A DNA stretch of 15,184 nt from an uncultured Prevotellaceae bacterium (GCA_905210415.1 CAJLWM010000053.1:1-15184), one strand, 5' to 3'. Positions 8,413 through 15,184 are shown, counted from the stretch's first letter. Numbers and translations: made by a program. Notes: generated by a model not told the origin, from the sequence alone.

Positions 8413-9435
8413 ATGAAGATTGCAATAGTTGGCGCCAGTGGCGCAGTAGGTCAGGAGTTCCTCCGCGTGTTGGACGAACAAGACTTTCAATTTGATGATA
8501 TGGTGCTGTTTGGCTCGAAGCGCAGCGCCGGTCGTACTTTCACTTTTCGTGGTAAGGGCTATGTTGTGAAAGAGTTGCAGCATAACGACGATTTTAAGGA
8601 TATTGATATTGCGTTTGTGTCGGCAGGTGCAGGTACGTCAAAGGAATATGCCGAGACAATCACCAAATACGGCACTATAATGATTGATAATAGCAGCGCG
8701 TTTCGTATGGACGACGATGTTCCATTGGTGGTGCCTGAAGTAAATGGCGATGACGCTTTCAACACTCCTCGTGGCATTATTGCCAATCCAAACTGCACTA
8801 CCATACAGATGGTGGTGGCGCTGAAGCCTCTCAACGACCTTTCGAAGATTCGTAGCGTGCATGTGGCTACTTATCAGGCAGCCAGCGGTGCTGGTGCCGC
8901 AGCGATGCAAGAACTGGTTGACCAATATGCCGAAATTGCTGCCGGCAAGGAGGCTAAGGTTGAGAAGTTTGCCTATCAATTGGCATACAATGTGATTCCA
9001 CACATCGATGTGTTTCAGCCAAACGATTACACCAAAGAGGAGATGAAGATGTATCACGAGACTCGCAAGATAATGCACGAACCTAATATCCGCGTGAGTG
9101 CCACTTGCGTGCGTGTGCCTGTGATGCGTGCCCATAGCGAAGCCATTTGGATTGAAACAGAGCGCAAGATTACTCCCGCAGAGGCTCGTGAGGCGTTTGC
9201 AAAGGCCGAAGGCGTGGTTGTGGTAGATGAACCAGCAGAGAAGCAATATCCAATGCCATTGTTTGTGGCAGATAAGGATCCTGTGTATGTGGGTCGTATT
9301 CGCGAAGACATCGCTACCGACAACGGGTTGACATTCTGGCTCGTTGGCGACCAAATCAAGAAGGGCGCAGCCCTAAATGCCGTGCAGATAGCGCAGTATA
9401 TGATAAAGAATGGTTGGAAACCAGCCGCAAAGTGA
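8413..9435 (+). CDS. asd: Aspartate-semialdehyde dehydrogenase
   Basis: A 340-aa cytoplasmic enzyme that reduces L-aspartyl-4-phosphate with NADPH to aspartate semialdehyde, the branch point to lysine/diaminopimelate, threonine and methionine. The N-terminal NADP site is [11 protein letters not shown] (6-16). The catalytic cysteine is C128 in NPNCTTIQ, the phosphate-binding arginine is probably R98 in SSAFRMD, the substrate-site glutamine is Q155 in TYQAASGAG, and the acid-base histidine is H241 in VMRAHSEA. Length and motif order are as expected for the bacterial family. The ATG start is unambiguous because the Rossmann motif begins at residue 3. It stands alone with its own promoter box, and faces argB across a shared terminator. 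Confidence 0.96.
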   Translation: MKIAIVGASGAVGQEFLRVLDEQDFQFDDMVLFGSKRSAGRTFTFRGKGYVVKELQHNDDFKDIDIAFVSAGAGTSKEYAETITKYGTIMIDNSSAFRMDDDVPLVVPEVNGDDAFNTPRGIIANPNCTTIQMVVALKPLNDLSKIRSVHVATYQAASGAGAAAMQELVDQYAEIAAGKEAKVEKFAYQLAYNVIPHIDVFQPNDYTKEEMKMYHETRKIMHEPNIRVSATCVRVPVMRAHSEAIWIETERKITPAEAREAFAKAEGVVVVDEPAEKQYPMPLFVADKDPVYVGRIREDIATDNGLTFWLVGDQIKKGAALNAVQIAQYMIKNGWKPAAK

Positions 9436-9460
9436 TAGTTTCTGAAAATATTAGATAACA

Positions 9461-9492
9461 AAAAAAGGCATCGCAGCAGCGGTGCCTTTTTT
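9461..9492. terminator. Bidirectional intrinsic terminator between asd and argB
   Basis: AAAAAAGGCATCGC (9461-9474) pairs with GCGGTGCCTTTTTT (9479-9492) around a 4-nt loop AGCA, with a single G-T wobble. The T-run on the plus strand and the A-run (T-run when read on the minus strand) make it work in both directions. It ends the convergent asd transcript and the prfB-argB transcript. Confidence 0.92.
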
Positions 9493-9517
9493 ATATACCA
9501 TAGATGATGTAGTGAGT

Positions 9518-10291
9518 TTACTTTACTAAGTGCGAGCCTTTGGTGAGGTCGTAGAGGTTGCCGGCTTTGGTGATAAGCACTTCTTTTACGCCGGCATCGA
9601 GTGTGGCAAAAGCGTTGTCGAGCTTTGGCAACATTCCTCCTGACACAATGCCCTCGCTGCGCAGTGAGGCGTAGAGAGCAGGGTCGATTGTCGGAATCAC
9701 GCTGCTGTCGTCGTTCTCGTCGCGAAGCACGCCTTCTTTCTCAAAGCAGAACACCAACCTTACATCATATAGCGGAGCGAGCGCTTTGGCGGTTTCTCCA
9801 GCCATGGTGTCGGCATTAGTGTTGAGAATGTGGCCCTTGCCATCGTGGGTGAGAGGCGCTATCACTGGCACTACGCCGGTGTCGATAAGCCCTTTGAGCG
9901 CTGTTGGGCAAGCTTGCTTAACATCGCCAACCCAACCGTAATCGATGGTTTTCATCGGGCGTTTGTCGCTAAGCAGAATGTTCATGTCAGCGCCAGTCAT
10001 ACCCAAGGCGTTCACGCCACGAGCTTGCAGCCCGGCCACGATATTTTTGTTTACTAAGCCGCCATACACCATTGTCACCACTTCGAGCATATCGTCGTCG
10101 GTGATGCGACGTCCGTCCACCATCTTGGTGACGATGCCCAGACGTTCTGCCATGTGTGTGGCCAATCTACCGCCGCCGTGCACGAGCAGTTTTTTGCCCT
10201 CAATCGATGCAAAATCTCGTAGCAGAGCAGCCAAGGTGGCGGGTTCTTCGCAGATTTTACCGCCAACCTTTACTATTGTGAGTTGTTCCAT
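9518..10291 (-). CDS. argB: N-acetylglutamate (or N-succinylglutamate) kinase
   Basis: A 257-aa amino-acid kinase performing the ATP-dependent phosphorylation of N-acylated glutamate, the second step of arginine synthesis. Features: KVGGK (8-12, K8 for phosphate), VHGGG (37-41) for nucleotide/phosphate binding, R61 in DGRR for the substrate carboxylate, GLVNKN (78-83), NTNADTMAG (157-165, D161 catalytic) and K223 in MLPKLD. The length equals that of the E. coli enzyme. In Bacteroides the pathway is reported to use succinylated intermediates, so the natural substrate may be N-succinyl-L-glutamate; sequence alone does not prove this. It is second in an operon, 14 nt after prfB, and ends at the shared bidirectional terminator. 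Confidence 0.93.
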   Translation of the reverse strand: MEQLTIVKVGGKICEEPATLAALLRDFASIEGKKLLVHGGGRLATHMAERLGIVTKMVDGRRITDDDMLEVVTMVYGGLVNKNIVAGLQARGVNALGMTGADMNILLSDKRPMKTIDYGWVGDVKQACPTALKGLIDTGVVPVIAPLTHDGKGHILNTNADTMAGETAKALAPLYDVRLVFCFEKEGVLRDENDDSSVIPTIDPALYASLRSEGIVSGGMLPKLDNAFATLDAGVKEVLITKAGNLYDLTKGSHLVK

Positions 10292-10305
10292 AATAAAACT
10301 GCCGA

Positions 10306-11424
10306 TTATTCAGCCTCTGCTCCGGCAAATTCCATAAGGAAAGCCTTGATGAAATCGTCGAGGTCGCCGTCCATCACACCGTTTACGTCGCTTGTCTGAT
10401 AGTTGGTGCGGTGGTCTTTCACGCGACGGTCGTCGAACACGTAACTGCGTATCTGTGAACCCCATTCGATTTTCATCTTGCTGTCTTCAATCTTGCGTTG
10501 TTCGGCACGGCGGTGCTGGAGTTCCTTCTCGTAGAGGATTGACTTCAAGTTGCGGATAGCGTTCTCTCGGTTCTTAGGTTGGTCGCGAGTCTCGGTGTTT
10601 TCCACCAAGATTTCTTCCTCTTCGCCAGTATAAGGGTCCTTGTATTGGTAGCGGATACGCACACCCGATTCCACCTTGTTGACGTTCTGGCCGCCTGCGC
10701 CACCGCTTCGGAAGGTATCCCAAGAGATGCAAGCAGGGTCGAGCTTGATTTCGATAGTGTCGTCGATAAGCGGAGTGACAAACACCGAAGCAAACGATGT
10801 CATGCGCTTGCCTTGCGCGTTGTAAGGCGACACGCGCACAAGACGGTGCACACCGTTTTCGCTTTTGAGGTAGCCGTATGCAAAGTCGCCGGTGATATCT
10901 ATTGTCACCGACTTGATGCCAGCTTCATCACCCTCGATGAGGTGAGCGATAGCCGTTTTGTAGCCATGACGCTCAGCCCAACGCAGATACATGCGCATAA
11001 GCATCGAAGCCCAGTCTTGAGCCTCTGTACCACCCGCGCCGGCATTGATTTTCAGCACAACATCCATCTTGTCTTCTTCTTGGCGAAGCATATTGCGGAG
11101 TTCGAGTTTTTCCACCTTGTCGAGCGCCTTAGCATAAAGGTCGTCGAGTTCGGCCTCAGTGAGAAGTTCTTCCTTAACGAAGTCCACACCAAGTACTACT
11201 TCATCGACGAGGCTTGCCACCTCTTCATAACCTTCAATCCAGAAGCGAAGTGTTTTCACCTTGCGCATTTGGGCTTCGGCAGCCTTTTGGTCGTTCCAGA
11301 AATCAGGCACATGTGTGCGAAGTTCTTCTTCTTCCATTTCCACGCGCTTGCCGTCGATGTCGAGGTATCGCTTCAGCGCATTGCTGCGCTCTTGGAGGTT
11401 CTTTATTTGATCTTGTGTAATCAC
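10306..11424 (-). CDS. prfB: Peptide chain release factor 2, in one uninterrupted frame
   Basis: A 372-aa class I release factor that recognises UGA and UAA stop codons and triggers peptide release on the ribosome. The GGQ motif is at 244-246 (SGGAGGQNVNK); domain 1 helices cover about 1-110; the family segment GAGGTEAQDWASML is at 129-142. The stop-recognition tripeptide, SPF in E. coli RF2, reads SPY here (199-201), followed by TSFASVFV, which still marks RF2 rather than RF1. The start is GTG at 11424; the N-terminus (ITQDQIKNLQERS) lines up with known RF2 starts. Most bacterial prfB genes need a +1 frameshift at a CTT TGA C site near codon 25; here the matching place (L21-D22) reads CTC GAC in frame, so that autoregulation is absent. 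argB follows 14 nt downstream. Confidence 0.95.
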   Translation of the reverse strand: MITQDQIKNLQERSNALKRYLDIDGKRVEMEEEELRTHVPDFWNDQKAAEAQMRKVKTLRFWIEGYEEVASLVDEVVLGVDFVKEELLTEAELDDLYAKALDKVEKLELRNMLRQEEDKMDVVLKINAGAGGTEAQDWASMLMRMYLRWAERHGYKTAIAHLIEGDEAGIKSVTIDITGDFAYGYLKSENGVHRLVRVSPYNAQGKRMTSFASVFVTPLIDDTIEIKLDPACISWDTFRSGGAGGQNVNKVESGVRIRYQYKDPYTGEEEEILVENTETRDQPKNRENAIRNLKSILYEKELQHRRAEQRKIEDSKMKIEWGSQIRSYVFDDRRVKDHRTNYQTSDVNGVMDGDLDDFIKAFLMEFAGAEAE

Positions 11425-11458
11425 GCTGTTGAAATATGTTGATAGTGAATAATTTGTC

Positions 11459-11466
11459 CAAAACTA
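11459..11466 (-). promoter_or_regulatory. Bacteroidota -7 box for prfB-argB
   Basis: Minus-strand TAGTTTTG matches TAnnTTTG, 35 nt upstream of the prfB GTG. The nearest TTG on that strand (11491-11493) is 24 nt away, slightly far. A second match, TAATTTTG at 11503-11510 on the same strand, could be an alternative start point. Confidence 0.45.
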
Positions 11467-11575
11467 CGCCATGCAGAGCATGCCGCGGGGCAATTGCGAA
11501 TGCAAAATTAATCAATTTCTTGCTAAATACATAATATTTAGAGATGTGAGTGGAAAAATAATTGTGGCTAATCTG

Positions 11576-11605
11576 TTGCTTTACAGAAGGAAATGCTTAT
11601 CTTTG
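11576..11605 (+). promoter_or_regulatory. Promoter of the unknown secreted-protein cassette
   Basis: TTG at 11576-11578 and TATCTTTG at 11598-11605 are separated by 19 nt, the best full match to the Bacteroidota TTG-N19-TAnnTTTG promoter in the window. Transcription would begin near 11612. An ATG at 11593 that opens the first frame lies upstream of this point, so the usable starts are ATG 11623 or ATG 11635. Confidence 0.65.
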
Positions 11606-11622
11606 TGATATTAATAATTTTA

Positions 11623-11867
11623 ATGGAAAAAAGTATGGATTACGACGACAATGATGATTTTGATGACAACAACAGAGATGATGGTCATTTGGGCTTATCG
11701 TTTTTACTTGCGTGGTTGAATCCTTCGGGTCACGAAGGCTCTTTTTTGAGCGTACCGCCTATTATTGGTGGCGAATATTTGTGTTTAACCTTAAAGTGGG
11801 ATTGATACTTGCCGCTATTGGAGTGGTGGGAGCTTTGGTGATCGTCGCTGTCAGAAGCTGCTCGTGA
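11623..11867 (+). pseudogene. Small acidic membrane protein, probably frameshifted
   Basis: I do not recognise a family. From ATG 11623 (or 11635) the frame encodes a very acidic N-terminus (DYDDNDDFDDNNRDDGH), then a hydrophobic stretch LGLSFLLAWL and SVPPIIGGEY, and stops at 11805 after a weak tail LCLTLKWD. An overlapping frame, beginning around GTG 11781, encodes a clear single membrane helix (LILAAIGVVGALVIVAV) ending RSCS and a stop at 11865-11867. Restoring one base near the T-run at 11778-11780 joins the two into an 81-aa protein, GGEYF then VFNLKVG and the helix. I therefore read it as one gene broken by a 1-nt deletion. Alternatives are two short peptides, a sequencing error, or frameshifting during translation, although no classic slippery heptamer is visible. 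It is the first gene behind the promoter at 11576-11605. Confidence 0.5.
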
Positions 11868-11908
11868 TATCGGTACCTTTTCCTTGCATCGAAAGGTGGG
11901 TGAATCAT

Positions 11909-12049
11909 ATGAATGAGCACGATAATTCGGATGGCTCTGGCGGATTTGGGTATCATGTGGAATATGATGATGGTTTAAACCCTGATGCTTTGTGGAGAAT
12001 GATAAATGAAGGCTATAATCCAAAGAAAAAAGGTGATGAAAAAATCTAA
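11909..12049 (+). CDS. Small hypothetical protein, 46 aa
   Basis: An unrecognised short ORF starting at ATG 11909, with AGGTGG about 10 nt upstream as a possible ribosome binding site. The product is hydrophilic: a Gly/Ser/Asp-rich N-terminus (NEHDNSDGSGGFG), a middle with EYDDGLNPDALWRMINEG, and a Lys-rich end. There is no signal peptide or membrane helix. Its last 14 nt overlap the ATG of the following secreted-protein gene, which suggests translational coupling. The same frame runs back to an ATG at 11864, but that would overlap the stop of the preceding frame and lacks a binding site. It could be a genuine small protein or a leader ORF for the gene behind it. Confidence 0.45.
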   Translation: MNEHDNSDGSGGFGYHVEYDDGLNPDALWRMINEGYNPKKKGDEKI

Positions 12050-12695
12050 ATGGTTGTTATTGACACTGTTTCTTTGTTGCATGATACAGGGTGCATTGGC
12101 AGAGGAAAACTTTAGTGATAATGTGAGAAAAGACCTTATAAGGGAGTGGGTCGTCACACGCAAGCCAATGCTGATAAGGTCGTCAAGGTTCGCAGACTCG
12201 AAGTTTCCTTATTTTCCTGGATTTGAAGATTATCCACGGGCATTTTCGGAAGGAATGGTTGTTAAGGGAAGAGGATATATCTCGTATGAAGTGGATATGA
12301 CGGACTATTCGTTATATTCTTATGTGACAGAAGAAAACATACAACGATTTTCTGCAACGTGTGACAGCATATATTTGAGAAACGTGGTAAAATATGTAAA
12401 ATATGTGCCTGACAATAATGAAAATAATTCGAGGTATTATATTGTTACATATATTCCAACGGATGATGTAGCGGAAAGTGTGACCAGATGTAAGAACGAG
12501 GGTTGCCTGTCTGCAAATAAGCATCTTACAGGTATAGTCATAAAATATGATTTAGAGGGAATTTTTTGTGGCGGTTTTGTGTATAAGGAAGGTAAACAGA
12601 TAAGAGAAATCGCAAAAAATAAGGTCGGCGAAAAATTACGTTTAAAAAGGGTGCAAAGAAAGCGTGAAATAAATGGCGGAGGGAAAGTGATATGA
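12036..12695 (+). CDS. Exported protein of unknown function, 219 aa (paralogue 1)
   Basis: I do not recognise the family. ATG 12036 is chosen because it begins a clean signal peptide, MKKSKWLLLTLFLCCMIQ then GALA with cleavage before EENF (about residue 22); an upstream in-frame ATG at 12006 would bury it. The mature protein is basic towards the C-terminus. It carries KFPYFPGFE, then YISYEVDMTDYSLYSYVTEE, NVVKYVKYVP, a GIVIKYDLEGIF strand region, and KVGEKLRLKR. These segments recur in the same order in the next gene's product, so the two are paralogues, this one lacking the C-terminal region. It overlaps the 46-aa ORF by 14 nt and the next gene by 4 nt (ATGA). The region is noticeably AT-richer than the flanking housekeeping genes. 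The likely location is the periplasm or cell surface. Confidence 0.75.
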   Translation: MKKSKWLLLTLFLCCMIQGALAEENFSDNVRKDLIREWVVTRKPMLIRSSRFADSKFPYFPGFEDYPRAFSEGMVVKGRGYISYEVDMTDYSLYSYVTEENIQRFSATCDSIYLRNVVKYVKYVPDNNENNSRYYIVTYIPTDDVAESVTRCKNEGCLSANKHLTGIVIKYDLEGIFCGGFVYKEGKQIREIAKNKVGEKLRLKRVQRKREINGGGKVI

Positions 12696-13789
12696 GAGAT
12701 AGGGCGATGAAATTATCAGTGTGCCTCATGGCTATTATCTTGCTGTCTTTTGGGCAGTATGCAACGGCTGCGGAAGGACTAACAGATGAGCAGATTGTGG
12801 AAAAGGCTCGTGGAAATATAAGTGCTGATATGTGGGCGATTCAACCAGATGAAACGGCGATAGATAGAGATTTCCCATATTTTCCATGTTTCTTTGGTCA
12901 GATTGATTGGAGCAAGGGAAAAATCGAAAGGGTAAATGAAAGAGTGTCGTATGAACTGGATATTACAGGGAATGTGTTACAGACTTTTGTATCGAAAGAG
13001 AGTCTTGCGGAATATAATAGGACTAATGATGCCAGATATGTATATAACTCAGTGCATTACATATATGAAGCTGATAGGGATGGCAAAAATGAAGCAGGTG
13101 TAATAATGGTAGTTGTGCCGTCGAAAGAATATGCTGATAGCGGAAGGCTTGGGATGGAATGTACTGATTGGAATATAGAGCCGAACTTTTCGGGGCATAT
13201 TTTATATCTTTTCACGAGCGGACTTTTTTATTATGGCAATGAGTATAGGGATGGCAAGATTGTGGCAAAAGTTGTGTCAAAATCTGAAGGTGCATATTTC
13301 AGTAGAGGAAAAAATAACGAAAAGTTGCGTTTAGAAAGGCATCTTGGCAAGATAAGGGTGACTCGAGGTGCGGATGGTGAAGTCAAGGTGACAACAACAA
13401 AATATAATACTATGGCAGGAACATGCTTCGTGATGAATGATGAGAATGTCTTGCCATATAAAAAGACGCTTAAAGAAGGTGGCGGTGTGATATATGAAAG
13501 CATTCAGGATAGTCTCACCTCACAGATGCAAGTATATTACAATGATAGTATGCCGTGGTTGTTTGGGACTTGTGCTGAGGAATCTTATTGTACAAAAGCT
13601 GTAAAAGCTATTAGAAAATACGGCCTGTCAGACAAACAAATTCAAGAATTAGACTCATTGAAAAGACCAATGAGTGGTTGCCATGTGAATTTATATTTTG
13701 ATAAATACCGAAAATTGAGGAGAGTTTCGCTCTGGGTACATGAAGGTGCAAATAAAATCATAGAGTCCGAGCCGAATGGCGTGGCCTGA
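12692..13789 (+). CDS. Exported protein of unknown function, 365 aa (paralogue 2)
   Basis: Unrecognised. The start at ATG 12692 overlaps the previous stop (ATGA) and has GGAGGG 8 nt upstream, one of few strong binding sites here; ATG 12707 would give a tidier signal peptide (MKLSVCLMAIILLSF...ATA). Residues up to about 230 are homologous to the preceding protein: DFPYFPCF, VSYELDITGNVLQTFVSKES, VHYIYEAD, GHILYLFTSGLFYYG and NEKLRLERHLGKIRV. Residues about 233-365 are an extra region with YNTMAGTCFVMND, a Cys pair in TCAEESYC, a helix-like KAVKAIRKYGLSDKQIQELD, and CHVNLYFDKYRKLRRVSLWVH. There is no lipobox, membrane anchor or T9SS tail, so it is probably periplasmic. The gene arose by duplication with gain or loss of the C-terminal half. 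After its TGA the same frame stays open for 54 more codons. Confidence 0.78.
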   Translation: MRDRAMKLSVCLMAIILLSFGQYATAAEGLTDEQIVEKARGNISADMWAIQPDETAIDRDFPYFPCFFGQIDWSKGKIERVNERVSYELDITGNVLQTFVSKESLAEYNRTNDARYVYNSVHYIYEADRDGKNEAGVIMVVVPSKEYADSGRLGMECTDWNIEPNFSGHILYLFTSGLFYYGNEYRDGKIVAKVVSKSEGAYFSRGKNNEKLRLERHLGKIRVTRGADGEVKVTTTKYNTMAGTCFVMNDENVLPYKKTLKEGGGVIYESIQDSLTSQMQVYYNDSMPWLFGTCAEESYCTKAVKAIRKYGLSDKQIQELDSLKRPMSGCHVNLYFDKYRKLRRVSLWVHEGANKIIESEPNGVA

Positions 13790-13954
13790 CTTTGGAAGGC
13801 GGTATGTAGCGTTCGTCTACCAGCCTTTCCTCATAAGATTGCAAAGAGCGACAAATATTTATTCCATAGGATTCTGCCAATAAAGCAGGTGGGTGCGAAT
13901 ATATCAGATGCGGATATTGAGGCGACGTTGCCGGTAATTGTGCCGGTGAAATGA
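13790..13954 (+). other. Open in-frame extension after the TGA of paralogue 2
   Basis: The frame of the 365-aa gene continues past its TGA for 54 sense codons to a TGA at 13952-13954. The second half reads like coding sequence (KYLFHRILPIKQVGANISDA, then DIEATLPVIVPVK). No good start codon or binding site serves it independently. It may be a remnant of a longer original C-terminus, a fragment of another gene, or chance. The rest of the interval up to 14005 holds nothing I recognise. Confidence 0.3.
13794..13830 (+). terminator. Imperfect hairpin just after the cassette's last stop
   Basis: GGAAGGC (13794-13800) pairs with GCCTTTCC (13823-13830) with one bulged T, and GTAG (13806-13809) pairs with CTAC (13817-13820) inside it. 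It begins 4 nt after the TGA of the 365-aa gene. There is no T-run after it, so it is a doubtful terminator, though its position supports that TGA as the real end of the gene. Confidence 0.35.
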
Positions 13955-13982
13955 TGGCGGTGCGCTTTCGTGGGGTGGTATG

Positions 13983-14013
13983 TTAGTATTTAGCGAAAAA
14001 ATTGCTAACTTTG
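13983..14013 (+). promoter_or_regulatory. Promoter of the cation:proton antiporter gene
   Basis: TAACTTTG at 14006-14013 is an exact -7 box; TTA at 13983-13985 (one mismatch to TTG) lies 20 nt upstream. The predicted transcription start near 14020 gives a leader of about 25 nt before ATG 14045. Confidence 0.6.
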
Positions 14014-14044
14014 TTATCGCATAAACCATCTATTTAGAAAGAAT

Positions 14045-15184
14045 ATGGACGCAATGGCAACTACGGCTTTGATTACCAATCCGGTGCTGATATTTTTTAT
14101 CGTGCTGGTGATAATCTTGTTCGCTCCGTTGCTGCTCAATCGCATAAGGGTGCCTCACATCGTTGGCTTGATTGTGGCTGGTGTGGCGGTGGGTCCATTC
14201 GGGTTTAATCTTCTGGAACGGGACAGTAGTTTTGCTATCTTCGGTCAGGTGGGCTTGCTCTACTTGATGTTTCTTGCCGGGCTTGAGATAGATATGTTTC
14301 ACCTGCGGCTCAATCTGCGCCGTGGGTTGGAGTTTGGTATGCTCACGTTTTTGCTGCCTATGGTGATAGGCACGTTCGCGAGTGTGTATGTGTTTCATAT
14401 CGATTGGACTGTATCGCTGCTGATGGCGTCGATGTATGCCTCACACACGTTGATATCCTATCCGGTGGTGGCGCGCTTTGGTATCACCAAAAGCCCCACG
14501 GTGCTGATATCCATAGTGGGCACGATAGTGGCGGTGATAGGATCGTTGCTTGTGATAGCCGTGGCGGTGGATGTGAGCAAGAATGGCGGTTTTGAGCTTG
14601 CCAATCTGCTGTGGATATTGCTGAAGTTGGCTGTCTACTGCGTGTCGTTGCTTTATCTTTTCCCAAGAATTTCGCGCTGGTTCTTTAAGAAATACAGCGA
14701 CAATGTCACTCAATATGTGTTTGTGCTGGCTATGGTGTTTTTGGCAGCATGGCTTGCCCAGGTGATAGGACTTGAGGCTGTGTTGGGCGCATTCTATGCA
14801 GGATTGTTGCTCAATAAGTTTGTGCCTAACGTGTCGCCGTTGATGAATCGCATAGAGTTTGTAGGTAACGCGCTGTTTATCCCTTACTTCCTGATAGGGG
14901 TGGGAATGATGGTAGATGTGAGGGTGATAACCCAGACCGACACTATAATTATGGCGGTGAATATGCTCATTGTGGCGTTTGCGAGCAAGTGGCTGGCAGC
15001 CTTTGTGGCACAGCGATGGTTTAAGATGCAGTCGGTTGACCGCCAGGTGATGTTTGGCCTTACTGCGGCACACACGGCGGTGGCGCTTGCCGTGGTGACA
15101 ATCGGATATAATATGGTGATGCCCGACGGATCGCGCATGCTCGATACTACGGTGCTCAACGGCACTGTGGTGATGATACTTGTG
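14045..15184 (+). CDS. CPA2-family cation:proton antiporter (partial, runs off the right edge)
   Basis: Open for 380 codons with no stop before the window end. The N-terminus (MDAMATTALITNPVLIFF) enters a membrane segment at once, followed by about ten more hydrophobic segments. Hallmarks of Na+/H+ exchanger-type CPA2 transporters (Kef/NapA fold) are visible: LNRIRVPHIVGLIVAGVAVG near residues 31-50, FLAGLEIDM near 76-84, the broken-helix region MASMYASHTLISYPVVARFG near 126-145, GLEAVLGAFYAGLLL near 242-256, and IPYFLIGVGMMVDV near 279-292. It exchanges a monovalent cation for protons across the inner membrane, probably for pH or ion balance. The acidic Asp-Asp pair of electrogenic members is not apparent, hinting at an electroneutral type; this is inference. 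Relatives often carry a C-terminal cytoplasmic regulatory or UspA domain, which would lie outside the window. Confidence 0.9.
   Translation, partial: MDAMATTALITNPVLIFFIVLVIILFAPLLLNRIRVPHIVGLIVAGVAVGPFGFNLLERDSSFAIFGQVGLLYLMFLAGLEIDMFHLRLNLRRGLEFGMLTFLLPMVIGTFASVYVFHIDWTVSLLMASMYASHTLISYPVVARFGITKSPTVLISIVGTIVAVIGSLLVIAVAVDVSKNGGFELANLLWILLKLAVYCVSLLYLFPRISRWFFKKYSDNVTQYVFVLAMVFLAAWLAQVIGLEAVLGAFYAGLLLNKFVPNVSPLMNRIEFVGNALFIPYFLIGVGMMVDVRVITQTDTIIMAVNMLIVAFASKWLAAFVAQRWFKMQSVDRQVMFGLTAAHTAVALAVVTIGYNMVMPDGSRMLDTTVLNGTVVMILV

Noticed and set aside
10579..11442. 287-codon plus-strand open frame opposite prfB
   Set aside because: Lies entirely opposite a gene with intact GGQ and RF2 motifs; no independent evidence.
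11775..11795. Programmed -1 frameshift site in the small acidic membrane ORF
   Set aside because: No X XXY YYZ heptamer or strong downstream structure is visible; a simple indel explains the pattern better.
13787..13789. TGA read through as selenocysteine or by suppression
   Set aside because: No sign of a selenocysteine insertion element, the flanking context is ordinary, and a hairpin follows at once; truncation or chance is simpler.
14441..15073. 210-codon minus-strand open frame opposite the antiporter gene
   Set aside because: His/Gln/Lys-rich translation typical of the reverse strand of a membrane-protein gene; the plus strand carries clear CPA2 motifs.

Overview
The window reads as chromosomal DNA of a gut-type Bacteroidales bacterium (phylum Bacteroidota). 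The family, for example Muribaculaceae or Prevotellaceae, cannot be settled from the sequence alone. Three things point there: the promoters carry the Bacteroidota -7 box TAnnTTTG; a large secreted protein ends in a type IX secretion (T9SS, type A) sorting domain; and most genes lack strong Shine-Dalgarno sites.

Layout. Positions 1-240 hold no convincing gene, but two hairpins lie just past the 3' end of the first gene. Positions 241-4918 (minus strand) form a two-gene secreted-protein operon: a 303-aa beta-propeller protein followed 10 nt later by a 1251-aa zinc amidase with a T9SS tail. Positions 5127-6194 (minus) encode an M20 metallopeptidase resembling the ArgE-type deacylase of arginine synthesis. 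It is divergent from a long-chain acyl-CoA synthetase (6409-8220, plus). Next comes asd (8413-9435, plus), which converges on argB (9518-10291, minus). The two share one strong bidirectional terminator. Upstream of argB, 14 nt away, is prfB (10306-11424, minus), encoding release factor 2 without the usual programmed frameshift.

Positions 11598-13789 form an AT-richer cassette on the plus strand with a good promoter. It contains a small acidic membrane-protein ORF that appears broken by a 1-nt frameshift, a 46-aa ORF, and two overlapping genes for exported proteins that are diverged paralogues of each other. This is the least explained part of the window. After it, with its own promoter, a CPA2-type cation:proton antiporter gene (14045 onward) runs off the right edge.

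How the genes relate. ArgB and the ArgE-like enzyme belong to the same pathway; in Bacteroidota it is reported to use N-succinylated rather than N-acetylated intermediates. Asd feeds lysine, threonine and methionine synthesis. The amidase and propeller pair probably act at the cell surface. I see no CRISPR array, insertion sequence, tRNA or rRNA gene. The nearest thing to an undescribed system is the four-ORF cassette at 11.6-13.8 kb.
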